Below, in pieces: positions 1 through 7,958 of a DNA stretch of 64,000 nt (position 1 is its first letter; each line of letters begins with the position of its first letter). The stretch is from Arthrobacter ipis (GTDB lineage Bacteria > Actinomycetota > Actinomycetes > Actinomycetales > Micrococcaceae), in NCBI RefSeq assembly GCF_014694315.1, contig NZ_JAAOXD010000002.1, forward strand, positions 62,001 to 126,000, read 5' to 3'. The notes beneath the pieces were generated by a model that had not been told where the DNA came from, ran no database searches, and saw nothing but the letters and a program-made list of their open reading frames with translations. The position numbers and the translations under genes were made by a program.

Positions 1-1558
1 TGCGCCCGTCGTAGTCAATCGTGTCCGTCACGAAGCGGCGCGCGGCCTCGTCGAACTCGATCCGGTCCACCCGCAGCTCGGTGGTCCGCGAGACACGGGA
101 CACCAGCGACACCACCACGATGCCCAGGATGAAGAACCCGGAGATCGCCAGTCCGTCCGGCTTCTCGATCACGTTTTCCACGAGGGCGTAGAGCATCACG
201 AGGGTCAGGACGGTGAAGCCGACGGCGGCCCCGCGCTTCTTCTTGCGCGCGGCGGAGATGCTCACGGCCACCGCGCCGGAGACCATCATGAACAGGATCC
301 CGGTGGCGTACGCACCTGCCTGGGCGTTGACGTCGGCCTTGAAGCCGATGGTGATGAGGATGCTGATGGCCGTGTACACCAGGACCACGGGCCGCACCGC
401 GCGGGACCAGTCGGGGGCCATGCCGTAGGACGGCAGGTACCGGGGCACGATGTTGATGAGCCCTGCCATCGCGGAGGCGCCGGCGAACCACAGGATCAGG
501 ACGCTGCTGACGTCGTACACGGACCCGAAGCCGTTGCCGAGCCGCTCGTGCGCCAGGTATGCGAGCGCACGGCCGTTGGCCGGCCCGCCCTCCTGGAACG
601 CCTCGGCCGGGATCAGCACGGTGGTCACGAAGCTGCTGCCGATCAGGTACACGCTCATCACCACGGCCGCCGTCGTGAGGAGCTTGCGGGTATTGCGGAT
701 CCGGCTCTGCAGCGTCTCTTCCGGCGTGGACCCGGAAGCCTTCACCAGGGGCATCATGCTGACGCCGGTTTCGAAGCCGGAGAGGCCCAGCACCAGCAGC
801 GGGAACGCCAGGATCGCGGGCCCGGCGATGTTGCCAAAACCGCCGCCAAAGGAGGTGAGCTGCGCCATCCAGGCGGCGACGGCACCCGGCTGGGTGACGG
901 CGTCGTAAATTCCGGTGCCGATGATGACGGCGTTCAGGAGCAGAAAGACGCCCACCAGCGGAATGGCCACCGCCACCGCCTCGGAGAAGCCCAGCAGGAA
1001 CACCCCGCCCAGGATCAGCAGCATCACCACGGTGATGGGGACGGCCTGGCCCTCCAGGAACGGCGGCAGGTACGGGTTCTCCAGCATGTGCACGGTGGCG
1101 TCGGCGGCGGACAGGGTGATGGTGATGATCCACGACGTCGCCACGAACCCGAGCAGCACCAGCACGAACACCTTGCCGCGCCAGAACGGCAGCAGGTTCT
1201 CGAGCATGGCCACGGATCCCTGGCCGTGCGGGCTCTCGTGCGCCACCCGCCGGTACATCGGCAGCATGCCCAGCAGCGTCAACGCCACAATGAGCAGCGT
1301 GGCCAGCGGCGACAGCGCACCGGCGGCGAGTGCGGCAATGCCCGGCAGGTAGGACAGCGTGGAGAAGTAGTCCACGCCGGTCAGGCACATGACCTTCCAC
1401 CAGCTCTGCTGGTGTCCGGTGCCCTCCGCGGATTCCGGCCCCACCGGCTGGTGCACCTTGTGCTCCAGCAGCCAGCGTGTGAACGCGCCGCCGGGGCCGT
1501 TCTCCCGCTCGGGGTTGGGCACACTGGCCGGAACGGAGTACTGGGCTGGTGCGGTCAT
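1..1558 (-). CDS. APC-superfamily permease, KUP/KimA-like, possible K+ importer (C-terminus outside window)
   Basis: Reading the reverse strand from the ATG at 1556-1558 gives about 519 uninterrupted residues that run off the window. The protein is a polytopic membrane transporter of the amino acid-polyamine-cation superfamily, usually annotated as an amino acid permease. The first membrane segment reads GVDYFSTLSYLPG, with Asp63 and Tyr70 seven residues apart. KimA of Bacillus subtilis has the same Asp-x6-Tyr spacing at D36 and Y43, which contact K+ (recalled from its structure). Later membrane segments alternate with short polar loops, and a charged cytosolic tail begins near the window edge. 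The neighbouring KdpF-like peptide and the divergent ktrB-ktrA pair favour potassium uptake over amino acid transport, but substrate is inference. Confidence 0.8.
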   Translation of the reverse strand, partial: MTAPAQYSVPASVPNPERENGPGGAFTRWLLEHKVHQPVGPESAEGTGHQQSWWKVMCLTGVDYFSTLSYLPGIAALAAGALSPLATLLIVALTLLGMLPMYRRVAHESPHGQGSVAMLENLLPFWRGKVFVLVLLGFVATSWIITITLSAADATVHMLENPYLPPFLEGQAVPITVVMLLILGGVFLLGFSEAVAVAIPLVGVFLLLNAVIIGTGIYDAVTQPGAVAAWMAQLTSFGGGFGNIAGPAILAFPLLVLGLSGFETGVSMMPLVKASGSTPEETLQSRIRNTRKLLTTAAVVMSVYLIGSSFVTTVLIPAEAFQEGGPANGRALAYLAHERLGNGFGSVYDVSSVLILWFAGASAMAGLINIVPRYLPSYGMAPDWSRAVRPVVLVYTAISILITIGFKADVNAQAGAYATGILFMMVSGAVAVSISAARKKKRGAAVGFTVLTLVMLYALVENVIEKPDGLAISGFFILGIVVVSLVSRVSRTTELRVDRIEFDEAARRFVTDTIDYDGR

Positions 1559-1683
1559 GGAGTGTCTTTCTGGATTTTGGGGAAGCTCTCGCCGCCGGGC
1601 CGCTGGAGAGCGGCGGGAGGTTCGACGGTCAGCGGCTCGAGGGTTGCGCCGTCGGACGGCGGGACGGTGTCCGACGGCGGGGG

Positions 1684-1776
1684 CTACTTCGTTGCTCTGA
1701 TGAGCCGGTAGATCATGTAGCCGGTTGCGCCGATCCCGAGGATCAGCCACAGCAACGGGGCGCTTTGGGTCAGCAT
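1684..1776 (-). CDS. KdpF-like single-span membrane micropeptide (30 aa)
   Basis: A 30-codon frame, ATG at 1774-1776 and TAG at 1684-1686, encodes one hydrophobic helix (LLWLILGIGATGYMIYRLI) followed by RATK. The GY-x2-Y-x-LI-x-A pattern resembles KdpF, the small stabilising subunit of the Kdp K+-ATPase. It lies 125 bases upstream of the APC permease on the same strand, so it may be an accessory peptide of that transporter. No kdpABC genes are present here. Too short for most gene callers; supported by composition and context only. Confidence 0.55.
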   Translation of the reverse strand: MLTQSAPLLWLILGIGATGYMIYRLIRATK

Positions 1777-1899
1777 GGCAGGACACGGCCTTGCGTGCTT
1801 GAGGTGGCCACAGGGTCCTTCGATTCACATGGGCAGTTTGCTGATGACCACGGGAGCCTAGCACCGGCCGGAATCCGCAAAGCGCCAAAACCGGGGATC

Positions 1900-1917
1900 T
1901 TAACGCTTTCTTAACGC
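1900..1917. promoter_or_regulatory. TTAACGC direct repeat with 11-base period
   Basis: Two identical TTAACGC heptamers at 1900-1906 and 1911-1917 are separated by TTTC, giving an 11-base period. Direct repeats one helical turn apart are typical sites for OmpR/PhoB-family response regulators such as KdpE. The site lies between the divergent micropeptide/permease genes and ktrB. The regulator is unknown. Confidence 0.4.
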
Positions 1918-1959
1918 CTCCTTCTTCATACCGGCTGCAGGGAACACCGCGGTGGTAGC

Positions 1960-3402
1960 GTGACGCGTATGCGCGACGTTCCTGCCCCGAAGGCCCCGCC
2001 TGCGGCCGGAACGGACCGCAGGTTCAGCGGGTTGTGGGCCGGAGGCTCCAAAGTTTTCCCGCGCATCCTCAACGTCTTCGCCCCCCAGCACCCGGCCCAG
2101 GTGATCGTGCTCGGGTTCGCCGCCGCCGTCGCCGTCGGAACTGGCCTGCTCATGCTGCCCGTCTCGCGGAACGGCCCCGAGGGTGCGCCCTTCCTCGACG
2201 CCCTGTTCACGTCCACATCCTCGGTGTGCGTCACCGGGCTGGTTACCGTTGACACGCCGGTGTACTGGAGCGGCTTCGGCAAGGTGGTGATCATGGCACT
2301 GATCCAAATCGGCGGGTTCGGGGTCATGTCCTTCGGCACCCTGCTGGGGGTGCTCATGGCCCGCCGGCTGGGCTTGCGATCACGGCTGTCGGCGGCGGCG
2401 GAGACCAAGAGCACGGGCTTCGGTGACGTCCGCCGTGTGCTGCTCGGCGTGCTGGCCATCAGCCTCACCGTGGAAATTGTCCTCGCCGGCATCCTTGCCG
2501 CGAGGCTCGTCGCGGGCTACGGCTACGAGCCCGGGCGTGCGCTATGGCACGGCGTCTTCCACTCGGTGTCCTCGTTCAACAACGCGGGCTTCGCACTGTA
2601 TACGGACAACCTCATCGGCTTCGCCGGGGACCCGTGGATCTGCCTGCCCATCGCGGCGGCGGTGATCATCGGAGGCCTCGGCTTCCCGGTGCTGTTCGAG
2701 CTGCGCCGGCAGTACCAGCGGCCCGTCCACTGGAGCATGAACACCAAGCTGGTCCTGGTAGGCACAGTGGTGCTCCTGGTCAGCGGGACCGTCTTCCTCA
2801 CCGCCGTCGAATGGTCCAACCCGGCCACCCTCGGCCGACTGAACCCCGGTGAGCGCATTCTGGCCGGGTTTTTCCAGTCCGTCATTACCCGTACCGCCGG
2901 GTTTAACAGCGTGGACATCAGGCAGATGCACGAGGTGTCCTGGCTGGGCATGGACATCCTGATGTTCATCGGCGGCGGCCCGGCCGGCACCGCGGGCGGC
3001 CTGAAGATAACCACCTTCAGCGTGCTGTTCTTCATCCTGCTGACGGAACTGCAGGGCGGCACCGCCGTGAACATCTTCGGCAAGCGCCTGTCCCGCGCCG
3101 TGCACCGGCAGGCGATCACCGTGGTGCTGCTGGCCATCGGCCTGGTGATGGGCTCAACGATGTTCCTCATGATCATCACCGACTTCGGCCAGGAGCGGAT
3201 CCTGTTCGAGGTGATCTCCGCGTTCGCCACAGTAGGTCTGTCCACCGGCATCACCGCCGCCATGCCGCCGGCCGGGCAGGTGGTGCTGATCCTGTTGATG
3301 TTCGTCGGCCGCCTCGGCCCGGTGACGCTGGGCGCCGCATTGGCGCTCCGGGAACGCCCGCTCCTCTACGAATACCCGAAGGAAAGGCCCCTCATTGGCT
3401 AA
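1960..3402 (+). CDS. ktrB: TrkH/KtrB-family potassium uptake channel subunit
   Basis: A 480-residue membrane protein with the four-fold pore-repeat architecture of the TrkH/TrkG/KtrB superfamily. The four selectivity P-loops can be read in order: TSSVCVTGLVTVDT near residue 87, SSFNNAGFALYTDN near 203, ITRTAGFNSVD near 308 and SAFATVGLSTG near 421, each carrying the expected central Gly. It forms the ion-conducting dimer that takes up K+ with a cytosolic RCK ring. GTG at 1960 is the chosen start; an in-frame ATG at 1969 is an alternative. Its stop overlaps the next gene by 8 bases, so the two are translationally coupled. Confidence 0.93.
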   Translation: MTRMRDVPAPKAPPAAGTDRRFSGLWAGGSKVFPRILNVFAPQHPAQVIVLGFAAAVAVGTGLLMLPVSRNGPEGAPFLDALFTSTSSVCVTGLVTVDTPVYWSGFGKVVIMALIQIGGFGVMSFGTLLGVLMARRLGLRSRLSAAAETKSTGFGDVRRVLLGVLAISLTVEIVLAGILAARLVAGYGYEPGRALWHGVFHSVSSFNNAGFALYTDNLIGFAGDPWICLPIAAAVIIGGLGFPVLFELRRQYQRPVHWSMNTKLVLVGTVVLLVSGTVFLTAVEWSNPATLGRLNPGERILAGFFQSVITRTAGFNSVDIRQMHEVSWLGMDILMFIGGGPAGTAGGLKITTFSVLFFILLTELQGGTAVNIFGKRLSRAVHRQAITVVLLAIGLVMGSTMFLMIITDFGQERILFEVISAFATVGLSTGITAAMPPAGQVVLILLMFVGRLGPVTLGAALALRERPLLYEYPKERPLIG

Positions 3403-4087
3403 GAACTTCTTCTCCCGTTCCCCCGAATCGACGGCACAGGCGGACTCGGTGGTGGTCATCGGCCTGGGCCGCTTCGGCGGGTCGCTGGCGCTGGAGCTTG
3501 AGGCTCAGGGCACCGAGGTCCTGGGCATCGACTCCAACGAGGACACCGTCCAGTCCTACAACGGCCGGCTCACCCACGTGGTCCGGGCGGACTCCACCAA
3601 GGAGGAGGTGCTGCGCCAGCTCTCCGTCCACGAGTTCGACCGCGCCGTGGTGGGCATCGGCAGCGACATCGAGGCGAGCATCCTGACGACGTCGCGGCTG
3701 CTCACCTTTAAGAAGCCGCAGATCTGGGCCAAGGCCATCAGCGAACCGCACGCCGAGATCCTCAACCAGCTCGGCGTGGACCACGTGATCCGGCCCGAGC
3801 ACGACATGGGCAAGCGGGTGGCCCACCTGGTCCGCGGCTCGCTGCTGGACTACGTCGAGTTCGAGGACGACTTCGTGATGATCCGCACCAGCCCGCCCAC
3901 CGAGGCCCGCGACCGTCCGCTCGGCGTGCTGGGCCTGCGCGACAAGTACGGCATCACCATCGTGGCGGTCAAGCGGCCCGGCGGCATCTGGGGCCACACC
4001 ACGGCGCAGACCGTCCTGTACGACGACGACCAGATCATCGTGCAGGGCAGCAAGACCCAGGCGGAACGGTTCAGCAACCTGCCCTGA
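3395..4087 (+). CDS. ktrA: KtrA/TrkA-type RCK gating subunit of K+ uptake
   Basis: A 230-residue cytosolic regulator with a single RCK unit: a Rossmann nucleotide-binding N domain opening with VVVIGLGRFGGSLA (GxGxxG) and an acidic Asp at the end of strand 2 (LGIDSNED), then an RCK_C domain from about residue 140. Single-RCK length fits KtrA rather than the tandem-RCK TrkA of enterobacteria. It binds ATP/ADP or NAD(H) and gates the KtrB pore. The TTG start at 3395 lies inside the end of ktrB, indicating coupling. Confidence 0.92.
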   Translation: MAKNFFSRSPESTAQADSVVVIGLGRFGGSLALELEAQGTEVLGIDSNEDTVQSYNGRLTHVVRADSTKEEVLRQLSVHEFDRAVVGIGSDIEASILTTSRLLTFKKPQIWAKAISEPHAEILNQLGVDHVIRPEHDMGKRVAHLVRGSLLDYVEFEDDFVMIRTSPPTEARDRPLGVLGLRDKYGITIVAVKRPGGIWGHTTAQTVLYDDDQIIVQGSKTQAERFSNLP

Positions 4088-4090
4088 CGC

Positions 4091-4465
4091 TTACCGAGTG
4101 GCCGGCGCCTCAATAAAGACCACCTGGCTCAGGCTTCTGACAGGCCCTCGCCTCCGGGCGGCAGGTTTGCCGACGGCGTTAGCCGGTATCCCGGCGTCGG
4201 CCGCCCTGGGCTTGCCGGTACCGCTGGAATGCACGACGGCGCTGGCCACCTTTCCCGTTTGGACCCGCCGCACGCTGAGCTGCTCAAGGTCCAGCAGCCG
4301 GCGCGTGCCGGTCCGGGCGTCGATGATCCAGAACAGGTCGATGTCCCGGAACGTGCTGCTCACGGTCCCCCGGTGAGCCAGCCGCCCCCGGTGCCAGGCC
4401 TCGATCTCGTCGCCTACAGCCAGCTCCGCGCCGGACCGCACTTCAAGCTCCACAACTTCGTTCAC
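4091..4465 (-). CDS. Conserved hypothetical protein with basic tail (124 aa)
   Basis: The frame starts at GTG 4463-4465 with a GGAGGGGG ribosome binding site just upstream. The first 75 residues look like a compact beta-rich domain (GDEIEAWHRGRLAHRGTV, then IIDARTGTRRLLDLEQ); the remainder is low complexity, Ala/Gly/Arg-rich. No family was recognised. It is convergent with ktrA, 3 bases apart. The ordered N-terminal half and good ribosome binding site suggest a real gene of unknown role. Confidence 0.6.
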   Translation of the reverse strand: MNEVVELEVRSGAELAVGDEIEAWHRGRLAHRGTVSSTFRDIDLFWIIDARTGTRRLLDLEQLSVRRVQTGKVASAVVHSSGTGKPRAADAGIPANAVGKPAARRRGPVRSLSQVVFIEAPATR

Positions 4466-4709
4466 AGCCGGTCCCCCTCCATTGGAATGTTGATGGGACC
4501 AGCCTGCACCAGGATGTTTTCTAAAACGTTTCGAGTTAGTGCTGGGAGTGTGTCCGCGCTGTTTCCGGCTCCGCCTGCGAGCGCACTAAGCCGGCACGGC
4601 CGCCGGGATCTATACGGGACGGCAGGAGCGTTGCGGCCCGGTCGCCGATAAACTAAGAGTGGCCGCCGCGGCAGCAGGCCGCCCCGGCTTTCCCGTACAG
4701 GAGGTCACG

Positions 4710-4886
4710 ATGGGTTTGGGTGACAAGATCCACAATGCCGCCGAAAAACTCCACGGCAGAAGCAAAGAAGCAGCCGGACGCGCCACCGGTGACAAGCGGC
4801 TCAGGGCTGAGGGCAGGGAGCGCCACATCAGGGCTGACCTCAAGCAGGCTGGCGAAAAGGTGAAGGACGCCTTCAGGAAGCACTGA
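4710..4886 (+). CDS. CsbD-family stress protein
   Basis: A 58-residue hydrophilic Lys/Ala/Glu-rich protein beginning MGLGDKIHNAAEKLHGRSKE and containing the AAGRATGDKRLRAEG signature of the CsbD family (general-stress, sigma-B-type regulon in other Gram-positives). The start at 4710 is set by the CAGGAGGT ribosome binding site at about 4698-4705. It is followed by a strong hairpin terminator, so it is probably monocistronic. Molecular function of the family is not known. Confidence 0.9.
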   Translation: MGLGDKIHNAAEKLHGRSKEAAGRATGDKRLRAEGRERHIRADLKQAGEKVKDAFRKH

Positions 4887-4907
4887 CCAAGGTCCCGCTT
4901 CAATGCT

Positions 4908-4942
4908 CGAGGCCCTGTCCGGTAAGAGCGGACAGGGCCTCG
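4908..4942. terminator. Hairpin terminator after csbD-like gene
   Basis: Perfect 14-bp stem (CGAGGCCCTGTCCG and its complement) around a 7-base loop, 21 bases after the CsbD stop. There is no U-run. Confidence 0.7.
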
Positions 4943-5038
4943 TCGCGATCGGCACTCGCTCACACCGGCACGACCCCACGACCGGCACGCCCCCACGACC
5001 GGCACCGCGAGGACGCGGCCCACCCGGGGCGCAGGGGC

Positions 5039-5359
5039 TCAGTCGGTGAAGGTGTCCTTGGCGATCATGATCGCTGTGATGGCTTTCGGCCAGCCGGTGT
5101 AGAACGCGAGGTGGATGATCGCCTCTTTGATCTCGTCTTCGGTCAGGCCGTTCGTCCGGCCGAGGGAGATGTGATAGCCGAGCTGCTCGCTGTTGCCGCC
5201 TGCAACCAGGGCAGTGATGGTCATCAGGCTGCGGTCGCGGGGCGACAGCTCGGGGCGTTCCCACAGGTCGCCGAAAAGCACGTCGTCGGTGAGCTGCGCG
5301 AGCTTCGGGGCAAACTCGCCGAACATCTTCTGGGCGCCGGACGGTTCGTTCTCAGTCAT
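5039..5359 (-). CDS. Carboxymuconolactone decarboxylase (AhpD-like) family protein
   Basis: A 106-residue all-helical protein with the CMD family pattern: LSPRDRSLMTITALVAGG, then LGYHISLGRTNGLTEDEI and HLAFYTGWPKA. The CxxC pair of redox-active AhpD proteins is absent; there is no cysteine, so peroxidase-reductant activity is unlikely and a lactone decarboxylase or isomerase-like role is more plausible. It lies 20 bases downstream of the cupin gene and they probably form one operon, divergent from the MmyB-type regulator. Confidence 0.9.
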   Translation of the reverse strand: MTENEPSGAQKMFGEFAPKLAQLTDDVLFGDLWERPELSPRDRSLMTITALVAGGNSEQLGYHISLGRTNGLTEDEIKEAIIHLAFYTGWPKAITAIMIAKDTFTD

Positions 5360-5379
5360 GAGTTTTTCTCCTGCCTTTC

Positions 5380-5793
5380 CTACTTCGCCGCCGTGCGGGG
5401 GCCGTTGTATTCCTCGTCGGTGACGTGCTCGAACCAGCCGCCGTCAGCCGGGTCACCGCCGCTTTCCAGCATGGCCAGGTGCTCCATGTAGCTGTCCGGG
5501 GCGGCTCCATGCCAGTGCAGTTCTCCGGGTGGCGTGTAGATGGTCTGGCCGGGGTGAACCTCGAAGAGCTCCCCGCCCCGGGACTGCACCAGCCCGGTCC
5601 CCTCGGTGATGTGCAGGGTCTGGCCGTTGGAGTGGCTGTGCCAGGCAGTGCGTGCACCGGGGGCGAAGCGCACCTTGGCCACCACCATGCGCTGGCCGTC
5701 GTTCTGCGGGCTGGCGATCATGTCCAGCCACACGTCGCCGGTGAACTGCTCGGGCGGGTTCTTGACGGTGGGCGGCTTGGGCGTAATTTCCAC
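5380..5793 (-). CDS. Cupin-domain protein
   Basis: A 137-residue single-domain cupin. The metal-binding motif 1 reads WHSHSNGQTLHITEG (His, His, Glu-like spacing) and motif 2 reads PPGELHWHGAAP, so the active-site histidines are present. Such proteins next to CMD-family genes are often annotated as hydroxynitrile-lyase-like or small-carbohydrate/quinol-binding cupins; the substrate cannot be told. Transcribed with the CMD gene and divergently from the regulator starting at 5923, which probably controls both. Confidence 0.9.
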   Translation of the reverse strand: MEITPKPPTVKNPPEQFTGDVWLDMIASPQNDGQRMVVAKVRFAPGARTAWHSHSNGQTLHITEGTGLVQSRGGELFEVHPGQTIYTPPGELHWHGAAPDSYMEHLAMLESGGDPADGGWFEHVTDEEYNGPRTAAK

Positions 5794-5922
5794 GGTGAGT
5801 CTCCTTCTTGTTCGTCTTCAAGCACCAGACAACCGCAGACAGGACAGGTAAGGGAGTCACTGTTCTTAGGGGTACCGGCAGGGACTCCCTCACCTGGCCG
5901 GAATGCCCCTAGCGTTATAGGC

Positions 5923-6831
5923 ATGGACAACCGCACCGAAATCCGCGACTTCCTTGCCTCCCGCAGGGCGAGGATCACCCCGGACCAGGCCGGCCTGCCA
6001 GACTACGGCGGCAACCGGCGCGTGCCTGGCCTGCGCCGCGGGGAAGTTGCCTCCCTGGCCGGGGTCAGCATTGAGTACTACACCCGCCTCGAACGCGGGA
6101 ACCTCGCCGGAGCCTCCGATGACGTGCTGGAGGCGGTTGCCAGGGCACTGCAGCTGGACGAGGCCGAACGAGAGCATCTGTTCGACCTTGCCCGCGCGGC
6201 CAGCGCGGGAGGCAAGGCCCGCCGTCGACCTGCCCGGAAGCAGACGGTCCGCCCCAGCCTGCACGCGATCCTTCACGGGATGACCGGCTCTCCGGCCTTC
6301 GTGCGCAACGGGCGGCTGGACATCCTGGCCATCAACAACCTGGGGCGGGCCCTGTATTCGGAGGCGTTCGGCCGCTCGGAGCAGCAGGTCAACCTGGCCC
6401 GGTTCTGCTTCCTCGACCCGCGCGCCCTCACGTTCTATCCAACGTGGGAAGACTCAGCCAACACCACCGTGGCCCTGCTGCGCACCGAAGCCGGCAGGGA
6501 CCCGTACGACAAGGCCCTGCAGGACCTCATCGGGGAACTGTCCACCCGCAGCGATGAGTTCCCCATCCGGTGGGCAGCCCACAACGTCCGCCTGCACCGG
6601 ACCGGCTTCAAACACTTCCGCCACCCGGTGGTGGGCAACCTCGACTTGGCCTTCGACGCCATGGACCTGCCGGCCGACCCCGGACTGACGCTGACCGCTT
6701 ACAGCGCGCAGCCAGGCTCGGCCGAAGAAGACGCCCTCAAACTGCTGGCCAGCTGGGCCGCGAGCCAGGAGCAACCCGCGGCTGGCTTGTCACGGCAGGC
6801 CACCCTGGAGCCTAGGCCCGCCAACGGATAA
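5923..6831 (+). CDS. MmyB-type helix-turn-helix transcriptional regulator
   Basis: A 302-residue regulator: N-terminal XRE-type HTH (residues 5-75, including RRVPGLRRGEVASLAGVS and YYTRLERGN) followed by the MmyB-like ligand-binding domain (about 105-275, with DILAINNLGRALYSE and ARFCFLDP). The frame is open far upstream, but ATG 5923 is chosen because homologues begin close to the HTH. It stands divergent to cupin-CMD with about 130 bases between, the usual arrangement for regulators that control the adjacent oxidoreductase locus. A paralogue lies at 20840-21730. Confidence 0.9.
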   Translation: MDNRTEIRDFLASRRARITPDQAGLPDYGGNRRVPGLRRGEVASLAGVSIEYYTRLERGNLAGASDDVLEAVARALQLDEAEREHLFDLARAASAGGKARRRPARKQTVRPSLHAILHGMTGSPAFVRNGRLDILAINNLGRALYSEAFGRSEQQVNLARFCFLDPRALTFYPTWEDSANTTVALLRTEAGRDPYDKALQDLIGELSTRSDEFPIRWAAHNVRLHRTGFKHFRHPVVGNLDLAFDAMDLPADPGLTLTAYSAQPGSAEEDALKLLASWAASQEQPAAGLSRQATLEPRPANG

Positions 6832-6900
6832 CATCCCCTACACAGGCGAGATTAGCTGTACGGGATTGACGGATCGGTCACCGAACGAAAGTGCATTCCA

Positions 6901-7662
6901 TTGGCAACGCGAGACACATATTCAATAGGCGCGCCGTGCCGGGTGGACACGTTCCAGCCGGATCCGCGGGCCGCCATGGACTTTTACGGCCCACTCTTTG
7001 GCTGGAGTTTCGATGATCCAACATCGATGCCAGCCCAGCTCGAGGGCGAGTACTTCGCTGCGCGCCTCGGCGGGCGGCTGGTTGCCGGGATCGGCCAGGC
7101 CCCTCCGCTGTCACCGCCGGTGTGGAACACCTACGTACGCGTCGACGACGTCGCGCAGACACTCGCTCGTGCGGAGCAGGCGGGAGGCACCCTGCTGGCA
7201 GGGTCGTTTGGTGCCTGCTCGGATGGCCGCCTTGCTGTGGTCGCCGACGCCACCGGCGTCCCGTTCAGCCTGTTGCAGGCTGGCGACAGTGACGGCGCTC
7301 GGGTCTTCGATGAGCCCAATTCTTGGGCGATGAGCTCGCTGCACACAACTGATGCCGATCGAGCGCGGGACTTCTACGGCGCCTTGTTCGACTGGGAACT
7401 CGGGCCGGTGCCGGGGGCCGCCTTCTCCCTGTGGCGGCGCTCAGGCGAAGTCGTGGCGGTCATGACGGCGACCGACGGGGCCGTTGTCCCGCCGCACTGG
7501 AGTGTGAACTTTGCTGTCCGCGACGCCGACTCTACCGCCGAGCACGCGATGGCCTTGGGCGGCACCGTTCTGATGGCGCCGATGAACACGCCTGGATTTC
7601 GCAATGCTGTCATTGGCGACCCGCAAGGTGGCTTCATCGCAGTCAGCGCAGCCGTCAGCTGA
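6901..7662 (+). CDS. Tandem VOC (glyoxalase-like) family protein
   Basis: A 253-residue protein made of two vicinal-oxygen-chelate modules of about 120 residues, each opening with a fish-hook helix (RAAMDFYGPLFGWSF and RARDFYGALFDWEL) and ending in a VADATGVPFSLLQ / IGDPQGGFIAVS strand. It resembles the actinobacterial Cfp30B-type antigens rather than glyoxalase I. The usual metal residues are only partly conserved, so an enzymatic role is unproven. TTG at 6901 is the chosen start. Monocistronic as far as can be seen. Confidence 0.88.
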   Translation: MATRDTYSIGAPCRVDTFQPDPRAAMDFYGPLFGWSFDDPTSMPAQLEGEYFAARLGGRLVAGIGQAPPLSPPVWNTYVRVDDVAQTLARAEQAGGTLLAGSFGACSDGRLAVVADATGVPFSLLQAGDSDGARVFDEPNSWAMSSLHTTDADRARDFYGALFDWELGPVPGAAFSLWRRSGEVVAVMTATDGAVVPPHWSVNFAVRDADSTAEHAMALGGTVLMAPMNTPGFRNAVIGDPQGGFIAVSAAVS

Positions 7663-7958
7663 GCGGGTCGCGCCCTTCGGCATATCAAACGCAGGAGGCG
7701 TTAAAAAACCGTTAAGATTCCGCCGCGCCTGGTGGAAATGCTGTTGGACGAAGTGCTGCACAGTACCCTTGATCCATGCCGTCCTGCGATGGCCCCCAAC
7801 ACCGCAGGGCGGCATTTCCATGCCTTCAGGGCGAGGGCATGCCGTGGCGCCCAAAAGGGCCGCTCGATGTGGCTTCCAAGCGGCCGTACTTGGCCAAAAC
7901 GATATGCAGTGGGGTGGATCCGGCAAGGCGGAAACGGCGTACGCTCATTGATATATGA
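7663..7958. other. Intergenic stretch with no recognisable gene
   Basis: About 300 bases between the VOC gene and the GH3 gene. Short open frames occur in several phases but none has a family resemblance or ribosome binding site. A weak GGCCGCT/AGCGGCC inverted repeat lies near 7859-7887. It presumably holds the GH3 promoter. Confidence 0.4.

Noticed and set aside
15..1400. 461-codon open frame on the minus strand
   Set aside because: Arg/His/Gly-rich nonsense composition; the true permease occupies another phase of the same strand.
7663..7958. Several short open frames between the VOC and GH3 genes
   Set aside because: No ribosome binding site, ordered composition or family resemblance in any phase.
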